From contig CAIJPN010000068.1 of the NCBI GenBank assembly GCA_903822545.1, forward strand, positions 1 through 64,000: a stretch of DNA of 64,000 nucleotides, in the 5' to 3' direction. The notes beneath the pieces are model-generated. The model was not told the DNA's origin. It did no database searches and saw only the letters and a list, made by a program, of their open reading frames with translations. The position numbers and the translations under genes were made by a program. Each line of letters opens with the position of its first letter. Position 1 is the stretch's first letter. This DNA comes from an uncultured Anaerolineae bacterium (GTDB lineage: Bacteria; Chloroflexota; Anaerolineae; Anaerolineales; Villigracilaceae). Below are positions 44,336-53,013 of the stretch, in pieces.

Positions 44336-44581
44336 ATGCAAACAATTCTCATCCATATCGCAAATGAAGAACCAATCCTGGCTGAAGTTGACGAACTGCC
44401 GGGCCTCACAGATATCATGATCAAAGCCAAAAATCCGCGCAAACGTGATGGCAAAGATTTGACTTATTTGGCGCATAATGTTACCCAGGTAATTTGGCCA
44501 ATGGCGCGCATTGGTTTTATCGAAATCATGCCCAGCGATGACGATGAAGAGATTATCGGCTTTGTTCGGGAGCAACAGTAA
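44336..44581 (+). CDS. Small conserved-looking protein of unknown function
   Basis: An 81-residue soluble acidic protein. It has no signal peptide or membrane segment and no motif I recognise. It is tightly packed between the FHA gene (10 bases) and the response regulator, whose ATG follows its stop directly. This packing and its normal codon use support a real gene that may be a partner of the signalling cassette. A block with LPGLTDIMIKAKNPRKRDGK stands out as possibly functional. Confidence 0.7.
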   Translation: MQTILIHIANEEPILAEVDELPGLTDIMIKAKNPRKRDGKDLTYLAHNVTQVIWPMARIGFIEIMPSDDDEEIIGFVREQQ

Positions 44582-45307
44582 ATGCCTGAAGAATATGACA
44601 GACGACGTATCCTGGTGGTGGATGATGAAGAGCGCATGGTGCGCTTCATCCGCCTGAACCTGGAACACGATGGGTTCCAGGTGAGTGAGGCTTTTAACGG
44701 GCGGCAAGCGGTGCAAAAGTTCCGCGATGTCAACCCGGATTTGATCTTGCTGGATGTGATGATGCCTGACCTGGATGGTTTCGATGTGCTGGAGATGATC
44801 CGTGAGATCAGCCAGGTGCCGGTGATCATGCTGACAGCCAAAGGCGAGGAAGATGACCGGGTGCGCGGCCTCGAATTAGGCGCCGATGATTATGTTACCA
44901 AGCCGTTTAGCCCGCGAGAACTGGTGAGCCGTGTGAGGGCAGTGCTGCGCCGCACGGAGAGCGCCAGCGGCTCGATGCACGGGCTGATGGAGATTGACGA
45001 ACGCCTGAAAATCGATTTTGACCGGCGCGAGGTCTGGTTGGAAGGCAAAATCGTCAAGCTGCGGCCCACTGAGTATCGGCTGTTGTTCCACCTGGTGCAA
45101 AATGCCGGGTGGGTGGTTTCTCATGACCAGCTTTTGGCGAAAGTTTGGGGTTATGAGTACCGCGATGAGCCGCATTATGTGCGCCTGTATATCAATTACC
45201 TGCGCCAGAAGCTGGAAAAGGATCCGGCTGACCCGAAATATATCTTGACGGAGCGCGGTGTGGGTTATCGCTTTGTCGATTATCGCAGGCCAGGAAAAGC
45301 TGATTAA
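44582..45307 (+). CDS. OmpR/PhoB-family response regulator
   Basis: A 241-residue regulator. The receiver has DDE at 14-16, phospho-acceptor Asp58 in LLDVMMPD, the switch Thr in MLTAKGEED, and Lys in VTKPFSP. The C-terminal winged helix has [31 protein letters not shown] and the wing [11 protein letters not shown]. No histidine kinase gene is adjacent, so it is an orphan in this window. It may be controlled by the Ser/Thr cassette upstream or by a distant kinase. It directly follows the small protein gene and is followed by a terminator. Confidence 0.93.
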   Translation: MPEEYDRRRILVVDDEERMVRFIRLNLEHDGFQVSEAFNGRQAVQKFRDVNPDLILLDVMMPDLDGFDVLEMIREISQVPVIMLTAKGEEDDRVRGLELGADDYVTKPFSPRELVSRVRAVLRRTESASGSMHGLMEIDERLKIDFDRREVWLEGKIVKLRPTEYRLLFHLVQNAGWVVSHDQLLAKVWGYEYRDEPHYVRLYINYLRQKLEKDPADPKYILTERGVGYRFVDYRRPGKAD

Positions 45308-45414
45308 ACGGCGACCCAGGCAACAGGGCGGTGTGCCTGGCTAAGATAACGGTGTTTGCGTAGGCCTGGTGATAGTGTTTAAACGGGCACTATTCCCAGT
45401 TCTGACGTTTTGTT

Positions 45415-45458
45415 GATACAGGATTTGTGTTTTTCTGACACGAATCCTGTATCTTTTT
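45415..45458 (+). terminator. Intrinsic terminator after the OmpR-type regulator
   Basis: GATACAGGATTTGTG (45415-45429) pairs with CACGAATCCTGTATC (45439-45453) with one G-T wobble and a 9-base loop, followed by TTTTT. It ends the long operon that starts at 39528. Confidence 0.85.
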
Positions 45459-45494
45459 GAGTGGAAGAACATCCAAGTTGGAAAGGAGTTTTTT

Positions 45495-45701
45495 ATGCCG
45501 CTTTATGATTTTGCTTGTGCCGAGTGCGGCACAACCTTTGAGAAGAAAATCTCGTACCAGGGCAGCCTGAATGATGTTTCTTGCCCGCAGGGACATCATG
45601 CTGTGCGGCGTGTATATCGCCCGCCGCAGGTGGTTTTTAAGGGCAGTGGCTGGTATGCGACCGATCATCGCAAGCCGGAATCGGCCAGCGCTGACAGGTA
45701 G
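45495..45701 (+). CDS. FmdB-family zinc-ribbon protein
   Basis: A 68-residue protein of the FmdB/CxxC_CXXC_SSSS type: MPLYDFACAECGTTFE at the start gives the first knuckle, and CPQGH the second, in which the usual second Cys is replaced by a His spacing variant. A short basic and polar tail (HRKPESASADR) follows. AAAGGAG precedes the ATG. Family members are putative regulatory proteins of unknown action. It stands alone between two regulators. Confidence 0.82.
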   Translation: MPLYDFACAECGTTFEKKISYQGSLNDVSCPQGHHAVRRVYRPPQVVFKGSGWYATDHRKPESASADR

Positions 45702-45786
45702 GTTGGCGCAGCTTTGTCAATCAGACACCAGCTCCTTAACGGCTGGTGTTTTGGTTTATTGCTGAAGCGGACATTTTGGACAACCC

Positions 45787-45815
45787 TTGTCATACATTCT
45801 CCTCTCGGCTATACT
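45787..45815 (+). promoter_or_regulatory. Sigma-70-type promoter for the NarL-type regulator
   Basis: TTGTCA (45787-45792), a 17-base spacer and TATACT (45810-45815), with the predicted start near 45822 and the ATG at 45845. Confidence 0.65.
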
Positions 45816-45844
45816 CTTTATCCCATTGGAGACGCGAGGATTGC

Positions 45845-46504
45845 ATGGCAAAACAAAGAATTTTGCTCGTCGATGATCATGAAGTTGTTCGTTTAGGCCT
45901 GAAGGCCCTGCTAGAACGACACCCTAGCTTTGAGGTGATTGGCGAGGCTGGTTCGGCCCGCGATGCGATTGAACAGGTTGCCACACTCTCACCTTCGGTG
46001 GTGGTGATGGATATCCGCTTGCCGGGGTCATCTGGTATTGAGGCGTGCGAGGAAATTGTGCATCGTTTCCCCGATACGAAAGTGATTATGTTGACTTCGT
46101 ACGCTGAGGATGAGATGCTGTTCTCGGCCATCCGTGCCGGGGCTTCGGGCTACATCTTGAAGCAGATTGCCAGCGATGATTTGGTGCGCGCGCTGGAAGC
46201 GGTTGGGCGCGGCGAAGCGCTGCTCGACCCGGCGGTAACACAGCGTGTCTTCCAGGAAGTGCGCAAGGCGGTGAAAGAGGAGGAAGCTTCGGCGTTCTCG
46301 CACCTTAGTCAGCAGGAAAAGCATGTCCTTTTGCTGGTTTCAGAAGGCAAAACCAACCGCGAAATTGCCAAAGCATTATTCCTGGGCGAAGGCACCGTGC
46401 GAAACTATGTTAGCAGCATTCTTTCCAAGCTGGGTGTCAATAACCGGGCGGAGGCCGCCGCGTATGCGGTGGAGCACAACCTGAAAGATTACATTCAACC
46501 TTAA
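45845..46504 (+). CDS. NarL/FixJ-family response regulator
   Basis: A 219-residue regulator. The receiver has DD at 10-11, phospho-acceptor Asp56 in [10 protein letters not shown] and Lys in ILKQIAS. The LuxR-type helix-turn-helix near 155-205 reads [22 protein letters not shown] and [22 protein letters not shown] (shown in two parts, both of the family form). The ATG at 45845 was chosen since GAGGA lies before it and the receiver begins there; the frame is open 33 codons upstream through the promoter. No kinase gene is adjacent. A terminator follows at 46511. Confidence 0.92.
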   Translation: MAKQRILLVDDHEVVRLGLKALLERHPSFEVIGEAGSARDAIEQVATLSPSVVVMDIRLPGSSGIEACEEIVHRFPDTKVIMLTSYAEDEMLFSAIRAGASGYILKQIASDDLVRALEAVGRGEALLDPAVTQRVFQEVRKAVKEEEASAFSHLSQQEKHVLLLVSEGKTNREIAKALFLGEGTVRNYVSSILSKLGVNNRAEAAAYAVEHNLKDYIQP

Positions 46505-46510
46505 CCTAAA

Positions 46511-46533
46511 AGCGGACGAAAGTCCGCTATTTT
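46511..46533 (+). terminator. Intrinsic terminator with GAAA tetraloop
   Basis: AGCGGAC (46511-46517), loop GAAA, GTCCGCT (46522-46528), then ATTTTA. A compact stem with a stable GNRA-type loop right after the regulator stop codon. Confidence 0.8.
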
Positions 46534-46545
46534 ATTCTTACAGCC

Positions 46546-48384
46546 ATGACTCAAATGACACAACGCTTTATCACTGCGCTGATGGGGGTGATGGCCGCAC
46601 TGCTGATCGTGGCGTTCATCGCTGTGCTATATCCCTACGCAGGGTTCGATTATAAGTATTTCCTTGCGCGCCTGTTTGATTCCTACCTGCACTATCGTGT
46701 TAACGGGTTCAGCATCCAGTGGTATACGCCCAGCTTTGGTGGCGGACTTCCAGCTTATCCCAACCCCCAGCAGATCCAGTTTTCGTTGCCGCAGTTGTTG
46801 ACGGCCATCACCGACCCCTGGAAGGCCTCCCTGATATCCATTTTTATTTATGCCCTGGCCGGTTTTGGGGGCACCTACGCAGTTTGCCGCCGCCTGTATC
46901 ATTGGGATTGGACATCCAGCACCCTTGGGGCGATTCTTTTTACGATTAACGGGTTCTACCTCGAGCACATGGCCATCGGGCATCTTGGATTTCAGGCTTT
47001 TCCTGTGCTGCCGTTATTTTTACTGTGCCTGATGCTGCCCTCCTTGCCCGATGTGACTTCTGGCGCGTTGGTCGGGTTGCTCTTCGCGGTTCTAATCTAC
47101 TCTGGCGGTTTTTACCCGATTGTTTACATCGCCATCTCGATGGGCATTTTGCTACCTTTTGCCTATCTTATCAACCCACGGCTTTTCTTCCCGCGGCGTT
47201 TCTTCACACGCCTGGGCTGGAGTGTGGTCTTTGGGCTGGCCCTGGGCGCCTCCAAGATTTACGCGGTGCTCTCATTCATGCGCTTTTTCCCACGCATCGT
47301 TGCTGAAACCTTCTCCACCAGCATACTCCAGGCTTTTTTGGGGATGCTGGCGCAGCTGGCCGGAATGATGCTGTTGGGGCCATACTTCCTGCTAACCGGG
47401 CAAAACCTGGTAAATGTGCGCAACTTCCTGCAAGACATCAATGGCACAGGGTCTGGCCTGTGGGAAATGGATAATTCCCTTTCACCGGTATTGTGGCTGT
47501 TGCTGCTGGCCGGGTTCGCCTGGCTGACCCTGGAAATCATTCGCGCTGGGAAGGAATGGCTTGCGCGATCTCCCCAAAAGGCAGGGCAGTTTGTCGCTGA
47601 AATCAGGGCGCATAGACGGGGATTGTGGGCTGCGGTGCTCATCCTGGTTCTAATGATCGAGATCTCAGTAGAATTTTGCCTGGCGCGCGGTTTTTTCTAC
47701 CCGTTGTTGATCCAGCTGCCTATCTTGAAATCGCTGCACGTCAATACGCGCTACAGCTCGGTCTTTATCCTGCCGCTGGTGATTTTGGGGACGCTGGTGT
47801 TTGAGAAACTGCGAGAAAAGCTCAAAGGGCGGACTATCTGGGTCTTTTTCACACTCTCCGCGCTGGTGTATCTCTTCGCCGGAATCTATTTCATCTCCCC
47901 CATGAAAATTTTGCAAGGCCGCCAGTATTACGTTGATGGGATTGTGAGCGTTTATGAAACCACCCGCGCAACCGGCGAAATCTTCCCGGTCAGGCAAATT
48001 GTCGGCGAGTTGAATGACCCGCGGGTGTTTGACCAGTATGCCAGCAACCTGAATCCATACGAGGTGCTGTTTGGCTACAAACTCGGGAAGTTAAAACCCC
48101 AGCTTGTGCCAGGATCAGTATGGGATGTCCGCGATGGTTTTTTTAACATGACCAACCCAACCGGGTATGTTTTCCCTGAAACGAATAACTCCGTCGTTTT
48201 TGAGCGTATCCCGGCAGACCAGGCTGAAACTTTACGCCAGTTCGTCAACCGCCGCCAGCCTGCCGCCTGGAAACTGCCCCTTACCCAACTGGCGCTGAAC
48301 GGGCTGGGGATTTTTGGCTTCCTGGCTGCTGTGGCGGTTGTGGGGTGGACAGCTAAAAAATATATCGCCACCGCGCAGGCATAG
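46546..48384 (+). CDS. Large polytopic membrane protein, YfhO/GT-C-like
   Basis: A 612-residue membrane protein with about twelve hydrophobic segments and a soluble C-terminal part of about 130 residues before a last membrane segment. After the first segment comes an acidic loop (FDYKYFLARLFDSYLHYR) as in YfhO-like and GT-C glycosyltransferases. I do not recognise a specific family. No Shine-Dalgarno sequence precedes the ATG; TATTCT ends 7 bases before it, so a leaderless start is possible. A second in-frame ATG is 9 bases further on. A role in cell-surface glycan or lipid modification is a guess from topology. Confidence 0.75.
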   Translation: MTQMTQRFITALMGVMAALLIVAFIAVLYPYAGFDYKYFLARLFDSYLHYRVNGFSIQWYTPSFGGGLPAYPNPQQIQFSLPQLLTAITDPWKASLISIFIYALAGFGGTYAVCRRLYHWDWTSSTLGAILFTINGFYLEHMAIGHLGFQAFPVLPLFLLCLMLPSLPDVTSGALVGLLFAVLIYSGGFYPIVYIAISMGILLPFAYLINPRLFFPRRFFTRLGWSVVFGLALGASKIYAVLSFMRFFPRIVAETFSTSILQAFLGMLAQLAGMMLLGPYFLLTGQNLVNVRNFLQDINGTGSGLWEMDNSLSPVLWLLLLAGFAWLTLEIIRAGKEWLARSPQKAGQFVAEIRAHRRGLWAAVLILVLMIEISVEFCLARGFFYPLLIQLPILKSLHVNTRYSSVFILPLVILGTLVFEKLREKLKGRTIWVFFTLSALVYLFAGIYFISPMKILQGRQYYVDGIVSVYETTRATGEIFPVRQIVGELNDPRVFDQYASNLNPYEVLFGYKLGKLKPQLVPGSVWDVRDGFFNMTNPTGYVFPETNNSVVFERIPADQAETLRQFVNRRQPAAWKLPLTQLALNGLGIFGFLAAVAVVGWTAKKYIATAQA

Positions 48385-48420
48385 GGATTTTTGGCTCTAC
48401 CGTTTTTGGTGTGAAAATCT

Positions 48421-48514
48421 GTAGGGGCGACCCTTCAAAGCATAAACAGGCGCATTTTTGCAGGGAATTCAAGCACAAAGCCACGATTTTTCGCACGGAG
48501 CGGGTCGCCCCTAC
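48421..48514. repeat. Family A element, copy 5 (94 bp)
   Basis: Ends GTAGGGGCGACCC and GGGTCGCCCCTAC form a perfect 13-bp terminal inverted repeat, the best-preserved copy. It lies between the convergent membrane-protein and acyltransferase genes. Confidence 0.85.
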
Positions 48515-48562
48515 CCGTTCCCCATTAAGAACGGGAGAGCCGGATTTTTATAACGCGCATAC

Positions 48563-49582
48563 TCACAAACCAAACAAACCCGCCAGCCGCGCATTTAACT
48601 TGATTCCCAACTCATACAAAAGCACAGGAACCAGCACCCCCAAGCCCCATGCGCCGAGGCTGGCAGGCCAGCCCCCCCCCACCAACGCCGAGAGTTTATC
48701 GCCTGCAAACGTTACCACCGGGATGTGGAACAGCAAAATGATGATGGAGATACGCCCCAGGTAGGCCAGCGAACCTGCCAGCCAGCGCGGAGAGCGTTCC
48801 AACTGCGTGGAAAGCGCCAGTATGAAGACAATCCCGGTCAGCGCCGCCAGTGTGGCAGCCAGTGCCGGGGCATACACCCGCTCTGTCAGGTTGAGAGTGA
48901 TCGGGAAAGCCAGGTTAAACCCCAGGTTCAGCGCCAGCGCTGCCAGCAGCACCCAGACAGATGAAAAATAGCGCGCCAGCCCATTTGCGCTGCTCTCATA
49001 ACCAGCCACAAAGAAAAACCCGGTCAGCAGCACCAGGTCGAGGTTCCAGGGCAGGCCCATCAGCACCAGGTTACGCCCAAAAACGGAAAGATCCCAATGG
49101 GTGAAGCGTCCCACCATCCACACGCCAGCCACCAGCAGCCCCAGCGAAAAAACCCAGGATTTCCACCCGCCAAACAGGCGGTAAAAGCCCCAGGCCAGCA
49201 GGTTGGTCACAAACAATGCTGGCAGGAACCACCACACCACCCAATCCAGGTAAAAACCGGTGCCATAAAGCGCTTTGAGCGCCCGCGAGAGCGCCAGCGA
49301 CAGGCTGGTGCTGCTAAAAAACACTGAAAAGAAAAACACCACAAACACCACGAAAAAATACGGTTTTGCCAACGATTTCCAGCGTCGGCGCAACAGATCA
49401 GCCAGCGTCATGCCTGGCCTGAAAAACATGCCCGAAAGGAAGAAAAACAACGGCATGTGGAACGAGTAAACCCACTGAAAGAGCAATGGTGAAATGGCGC
49501 GCGCATCACTATGGCCCAGCACCACCAGCAAGATGCCGATCCCACGCGCAATATCGATATATTCCAACCTTTTTGGGGACAT
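48563..49582 (-). CDS. Acyltransferase 3 family membrane protein
   Basis: A 339-residue integral membrane protein with about ten membrane segments, of the OafA/NodX acyltransferase 3 family. The N-terminal EYIDIARGIGILLVVLGHS carries the family His and the following FHMPLFFFLSGMFF segment is typical. Such proteins transfer acetyl or other acyl groups to surface sugars. The start at 49582 was chosen because family members begin just before EYIDIARG; the frame continues 28 codons upstream into the SMP-30 gene end. GAGAAG is about 10 bases before it. Confidence 0.87.
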   Translation of the reverse strand: MSPKRLEYIDIARGIGILLVVLGHSDARAISPLLFQWVYSFHMPLFFFLSGMFFRPGMTLADLLRRRWKSLAKPYFFVVFVVFFFSVFFSSTSLSLALSRALKALYGTGFYLDWVVWWFLPALFVTNLLAWGFYRLFGGWKSWVFSLGLLVAGVWMVGRFTHWDLSVFGRNLVLMGLPWNLDLVLLTGFFFVAGYESSANGLARYFSSVWVLLAALALNLGFNLAFPITLNLTERVYAPALAATLAALTGIVFILALSTQLERSPRWLAGSLAYLGRISIIILLFHIPVVTFAGDKLSALVGGGWPASLGAWGLGVLVPVLLYELGIKLNARLAGLFGL

Positions 49583-49604
49583 TGGGATAGCTTCTCTTCG
49601 CCAG

Positions 49605-50519
49605 TTAATCCTGGAAAACAAAAGTGGCCGCCCCCGTGACATTGGTCTGCACGCGGAATAGACCACCCGTCAGCGGGTATGCCGTTAAATCGGCTTTATC
49701 CAACCCTTTGCGGGCGCTGGTGACGTATAGCTGGTCGAGATTGGGGCCGCCGAATGCGCAAGCAGTCACGTTCTTTGCTGGTATTTTGACCGTTTCGACC
49801 AGTTTGCCTGTTGCCGGGTCCCAGACGGTGATGGCGCTGCCGCCCCACATCGCCACCCAGAGCCTCCCCTGTGAATCGGATGTCATTCCATCCGGCCAGC
49901 CCAGGGCCTGGGGAATGGTGATCACTTCTCGCGGGTTGGCAATTTCGCCGCTGGCCGGATCGTACTCGAAAGCGGTAACAGCCCGGGTGGGGGTATCGAT
50001 GTAGTAGAGTGTTCCCTGGTTGGGGCTCCACGCCAGGCCGTTGGAGATGCGTATGGCGGTTTTGAGGGTTTTGAATGTGCCATTGGGGCTGAGCGAGTAG
50101 AGCGCGCCGCTGGGGTCTTTTTCGGCCATGTCCATTGTGCCTGCCAGGAAGCGGCCTTCGGGGGAGCATTTGCCATCGTTGAAGCGGTTGCCAGGCAGGT
50201 GGAGTTCGGGTTGGGCCAGGAATTTAACCATGGTACCCGGCTGCCCTCTATCAGCGAGAGGGGAATCGCCCATAACGGCATCCAGCGGCAGGGCGGCTAA
50301 TCCGCTGTGCAAACCCAAAAGCAGGTTGCCAGCCCGGGTGGGGGCAACACATCCCAGGGTTTGACCAAGTTCGAATTTTTCATCCAGGTGTTGGCCTGGC
50401 TGGTAGATGTGCAGGTGCCCGGCCAGGATGTCTACCCAGTAAAGCTGGTTGCGGGTGGCGTCCCAGGATGGGCCTTCGCCAAGTTCGGCGTGCGCGTTGA
50501 GGATAAGTTCTGGCTGCAT
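49605..50519 (-). CDS. SMP-30/gluconolactonase/LRE family protein
   Basis: A 304-residue six-blade propeller of the SMP-30 type. The metal site is visible: Glu in ELGEGPSWD near 15, the Asn/Asp in GNRFNDGKCSPEGRF near 112, Asn in ISNGLAWSPN near 155, and Asp in GWPDGMTSDSQGRLWVA near 208. The family hydrolyses sugar lactones or related esters. No signal peptide. The gene lies 22 bases before the acyltransferase gene in the same direction. Confidence 0.88.
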   Translation of the reverse strand: MQPELILNAHAELGEGPSWDATRNQLYWVDILAGHLHIYQPGQHLDEKFELGQTLGCVAPTRAGNLLLGLHSGLAALPLDAVMGDSPLADRGQPGTMVKFLAQPELHLPGNRFNDGKCSPEGRFLAGTMDMAEKDPSGALYSLSPNGTFKTLKTAIRISNGLAWSPNQGTLYYIDTPTRAVTAFEYDPASGEIANPREVITIPQALGWPDGMTSDSQGRLWVAMWGGSAITVWDPATGKLVETVKIPAKNVTACAFGGPNLDQLYVTSARKGLDKADLTAYPLTGGLFRVQTNVTGAATFVFQD

Positions 50520-50548
50520 GAGCGGCTCCGGTTGGGTGTTTCAAATAA

Positions 50549-50595
50549 GAACGCGGAGAGTTGCGGATTGTGCATTTTCCGCGCTCTCCGCGTTC
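50549..50595. repeat. Family C inverted repeat (GCGGAGAG type)
   Basis: GAACGCGGAGAG (50549-50560) and CTCTCCGCGTTC (50584-50595) form perfect 12-bp arms. A related sequence is at 59293-59361. It is in the gap between the mutase and SMP-30 genes. Confidence 0.6.
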
Positions 50596-50625
50596 CCGGC
50601 GCTAAAAGGCCTGGTGCTGGCTGGT

Positions 50626-52305
50626 TTAGATCATGGTTGGTTCGTGGTAGACGCCGTAGACTTCTTTCATGACCTGGATGATTTCTCCGAGTGTGGCGTA
50701 GGCGCGGACGGCATCTAGCAGGTAGGGCATGGTGTTTTCGGTGCCCTGGGCGGCGATGCGCAGTCGGTCGAGGGCCTGGCCGACCTGGCCGGGGTCGCGG
50801 GTGGCGCGGATTTCGTTCAGGCGGTTGACCTGGCGCTCGTAGCCGGCCGGATCCATGACCAGGATGGGAATGCTGATGGGTTTGTGCTCATTGTAGGCGT
50901 TGACGCCCACCACTTTGCGCACGTTGGTGTCGATTTCGCGCTGGTAACGGTAGGCGGCATCGGAGATTTCGCCCTGGAAAAAGCCTTTTTCGATGGAAGG
51001 CAGCACGCCGCCGAGGCTCTCGATGCGCCGGAAGTAATCATACGCCTGGGCTTCGATACGATCCGTTTGGGCTTCGACGAAGAACGAGCCGCCGAGTGGG
51101 TCGACGGTGTTGGCTACGCCTGATTCTTCGGCCAGGATTTGCTGGGTGCGCAGCGCAATGGTGACGGCGTGTTCGGATGGCAGTGCCAGGGCTTCGTCCA
51201 TGCTGTTGGTGTGGAGCGATTGCGTCCCGCCGAGCACGGCAGCCAGCGCCTGCACCGCTACGCGGACGATGTTGATCTCGGGCTGTTGGGCGGTGAGCGA
51301 TGCGCCAGCCGTTTGGGTGTGGAAGCGGCACAGCCAGGAGCGCGGGTTTTTGGCCCCAAAGGTATTGCGCATTTCGCGCGCCCAGATGCGCCGGGCGGCG
51401 CGATATTTGGCGATTTCTTCAAAAAAGTCATTGTGGGCGTTGAAGAAGAACGACAGGCGGGGGGCGAATTCGTCCACATCCATGCCACGGGCGATGCCCC
51501 AGCGCACGTATTCCATGCCGTCGGCCAGGGTAAAGGCCAGTTCTTGTGCGGCGGTGGAACCGGCTTCGCGGATGTGGTAGCCGCTGATCGAGATGGTGTT
51601 CCACTGCGGGACGGATTGTGAGCCGAATTCCATCGTATCCACCACCAGCCGCATCGACGGCTCTGGCGGGAAGATGTATTCTTTCTGGGCGATGAATTCT
51701 TTCAAGATATCGTTCTGTGTGGTGCCGCGCAACTGGTCAGGGCGCACACCTTGTTTTTCGGCGGCGGCAATGTACATGGCCCAGATGATAGATGCGGGGG
51801 AGTTGATGGTCATGCTGGTGGAAACTTTATCGAGCGGGATGCCATCCAGCAGGATTTCCATATCTTTAAGCGATGAAATCGCCACGCCGCACTTGCCAAA
51901 CTCGCCCAGGGATTCGGGCGCGTCGGTGTTGTAGCCCATCAGCGTGGGCAGGTCAAAGGCGATGGAAAGGCCAGTCTGGCCCTGGTCGAGCAGGTATTTA
52001 AAGCGCTGGTTGGTCTCTTCGGCGGTGCCGAACCCGGCGAACATGCGCATCGTCCACAGTTTGCCGCGATGCAGCGTGGGGTGGACTCCGCGCGTAAACG
52101 GATACTGCCCCGGCAGGCCGAGGTCTTCTTCGTAATCCAGGTTTTCGATGTCGAGCGGGGTGTAGAGCCGGTCGATTGGCTCTGACGAGGTGGTGATGAA
52201 CTCTTTGCGACGCTCCGGCATCCCGGCCAGCGTTTTGGCTACATCATTGTCTTCCCATTTTTTGTGGGAATCGTGCAATTGGTTGAGTTTTTCACGGTCA
52301 AACAT
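50626..52305 (-). CDS. Acyl-CoA mutase large subunit (B12-dependent; MCM family, ICM-like active site)
   Basis: A 559-residue catalytic subunit of the methylmalonyl-CoA mutase family without a B12-binding domain, which must come from a separate small subunit not in this window. The TIM-barrel blocks [50 protein letters not shown] and [20 protein letters not shown] are clear. Numbering coincides with the Propionibacterium enzyme: Phe89 replaces Tyr89, Ala116 is kept and Gln207 replaces Arg207. Tyr89 and Arg207 hold the carboxylate of methylmalonyl-CoA; Phe/Gln is the pattern of isobutyryl-CoA mutase. The substrate is therefore probably not methylmalonyl-CoA. The start at 52305 has GGAG 9 bases before it. 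Confidence 0.88.
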   Translation of the reverse strand: MFDREKLNQLHDSHKKWEDNDVAKTLAGMPERRKEFITTSSEPIDRLYTPLDIENLDYEEDLGLPGQYPFTRGVHPTLHRGKLWTMRMFAGFGTAEETNQRFKYLLDQGQTGLSIAFDLPTLMGYNTDAPESLGEFGKCGVAISSLKDMEILLDGIPLDKVSTSMTINSPASIIWAMYIAAAEKQGVRPDQLRGTTQNDILKEFIAQKEYIFPPEPSMRLVVDTMEFGSQSVPQWNTISISGYHIREAGSTAAQELAFTLADGMEYVRWGIARGMDVDEFAPRLSFFFNAHNDFFEEIAKYRAARRIWAREMRNTFGAKNPRSWLCRFHTQTAGASLTAQQPEINIVRVAVQALAAVLGGTQSLHTNSMDEALALPSEHAVTIALRTQQILAEESGVANTVDPLGGSFFVEAQTDRIEAQAYDYFRRIESLGGVLPSIEKGFFQGEISDAAYRYQREIDTNVRKVVGVNAYNEHKPISIPILVMDPAGYERQVNRLNEIRATRDPGQVGQALDRLRIAAQGTENTMPYLLDAVRAYATLGEIIQVMKEVYGVYHEPTMI

Positions 52306-52339
52306 GGGCGCTCCTCTCCTTTGGCGAAGGAATGCGCGA

Positions 52340-52369
52340 ATTATACTGTTTTTCATCCTGGCGGACGAA
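52340..52369 (-). promoter_or_regulatory. Candidate promoter for the mutase gene
   Basis: TATAAT on the minus strand at 52345-52340, with TTCGTC at 52369-52364 and an 18-base spacer. The -35 match is partial. Confidence 0.4.
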
Positions 52370-52464
52370 CTTATTCATTTTCCAGGCGATAAAAAATCAG
52401 CCAATTTTGGTATACTGGTATAAACGTTTCCATACATTCGATTTCCTGCTCAGGAAGCCCAGCC

Positions 52465-52992
52465 ATGCCCCGTTTTGAAATTGACATAGACCCCTGTGAC
52501 CATATCACCGCCGATGCAATTGGCGCGCCAGGACAGCGCATTTTTTACTTGCAAGCTTTCCAGGCCGCCCGCACCGTCACGATCATCATCGAAAAACTCC
52601 AGCTCCAATCGCTTTCAGTCGGGGTAGAGCAGTTCCTGGCGCAGCTGGCCACCCAAAACCCCGATTTGTCTGAAGCATCCCCCGAATTTTACGAAGCCCA
52701 AATGCGCATCAGCCCGCCGGTCGAACCCATCTTCCGCACCGGGGAAATTGGCCTGGGCTACGACAAAGATCGCGACATGCTGGTTATCGTCACCCGCGAA
52801 GTGTTGATGGAAGGCGACGAACCTGAAGAAGCCGCCGTTATTCGTTTTTGGTGCACCCGCAGCCAGGCGCGCGCCGTTGCTCGCTGGGGCATGGAAGTTG
52901 TCAAACGCGGACGCCCCATCTGCCCGCAATGCGGCCAGCCAATCGACTCGGGCGGCCACTTCTGCCCCAAAAAGAACGGGCACCGGCACTAA
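52465..52992 (+). CDS. DUF3090 family protein
   Basis: A 175-residue protein matching the DUF3090/TIGR03847 pattern: GQRIFYLQAFQAARTVTIII near the start, the strand GEIGLGYDKDRDMLVIVTRE, the helix with FWCTRSQARAVARWGMEVV and a C-terminal zinc ribbon (CPQCGQPI and HFCPKKNG). Its function is unknown. In Actinobacteria and Chloroflexi it neighbours a TIGR03843 protein, as it does here 21 bases downstream. AGGAAG precedes the ATG. Confidence 0.85.
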   Translation: MPRFEIDIDPCDHITADAIGAPGQRIFYLQAFQAARTVTIIIEKLQLQSLSVGVEQFLAQLATQNPDLSEASPEFYEAQMRISPPVEPIFRTGEIGLGYDKDRDMLVIVTREVLMEGDEPEEAAVIRFWCTRSQARAVARWGMEVVKRGRPICPQCGQPIDSGGHFCPKKNGHRH

Positions 52993-53013
52993 AGGGCGCG
53001 CCGCAACATCCCC

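Noticed and set aside
45304-45370. Possible further copy of the family A repeat (CGGCGACCCAGGC ...)
   Set aside because: Only the left end resembles the family; no matching right end occurs about 94 bases away.
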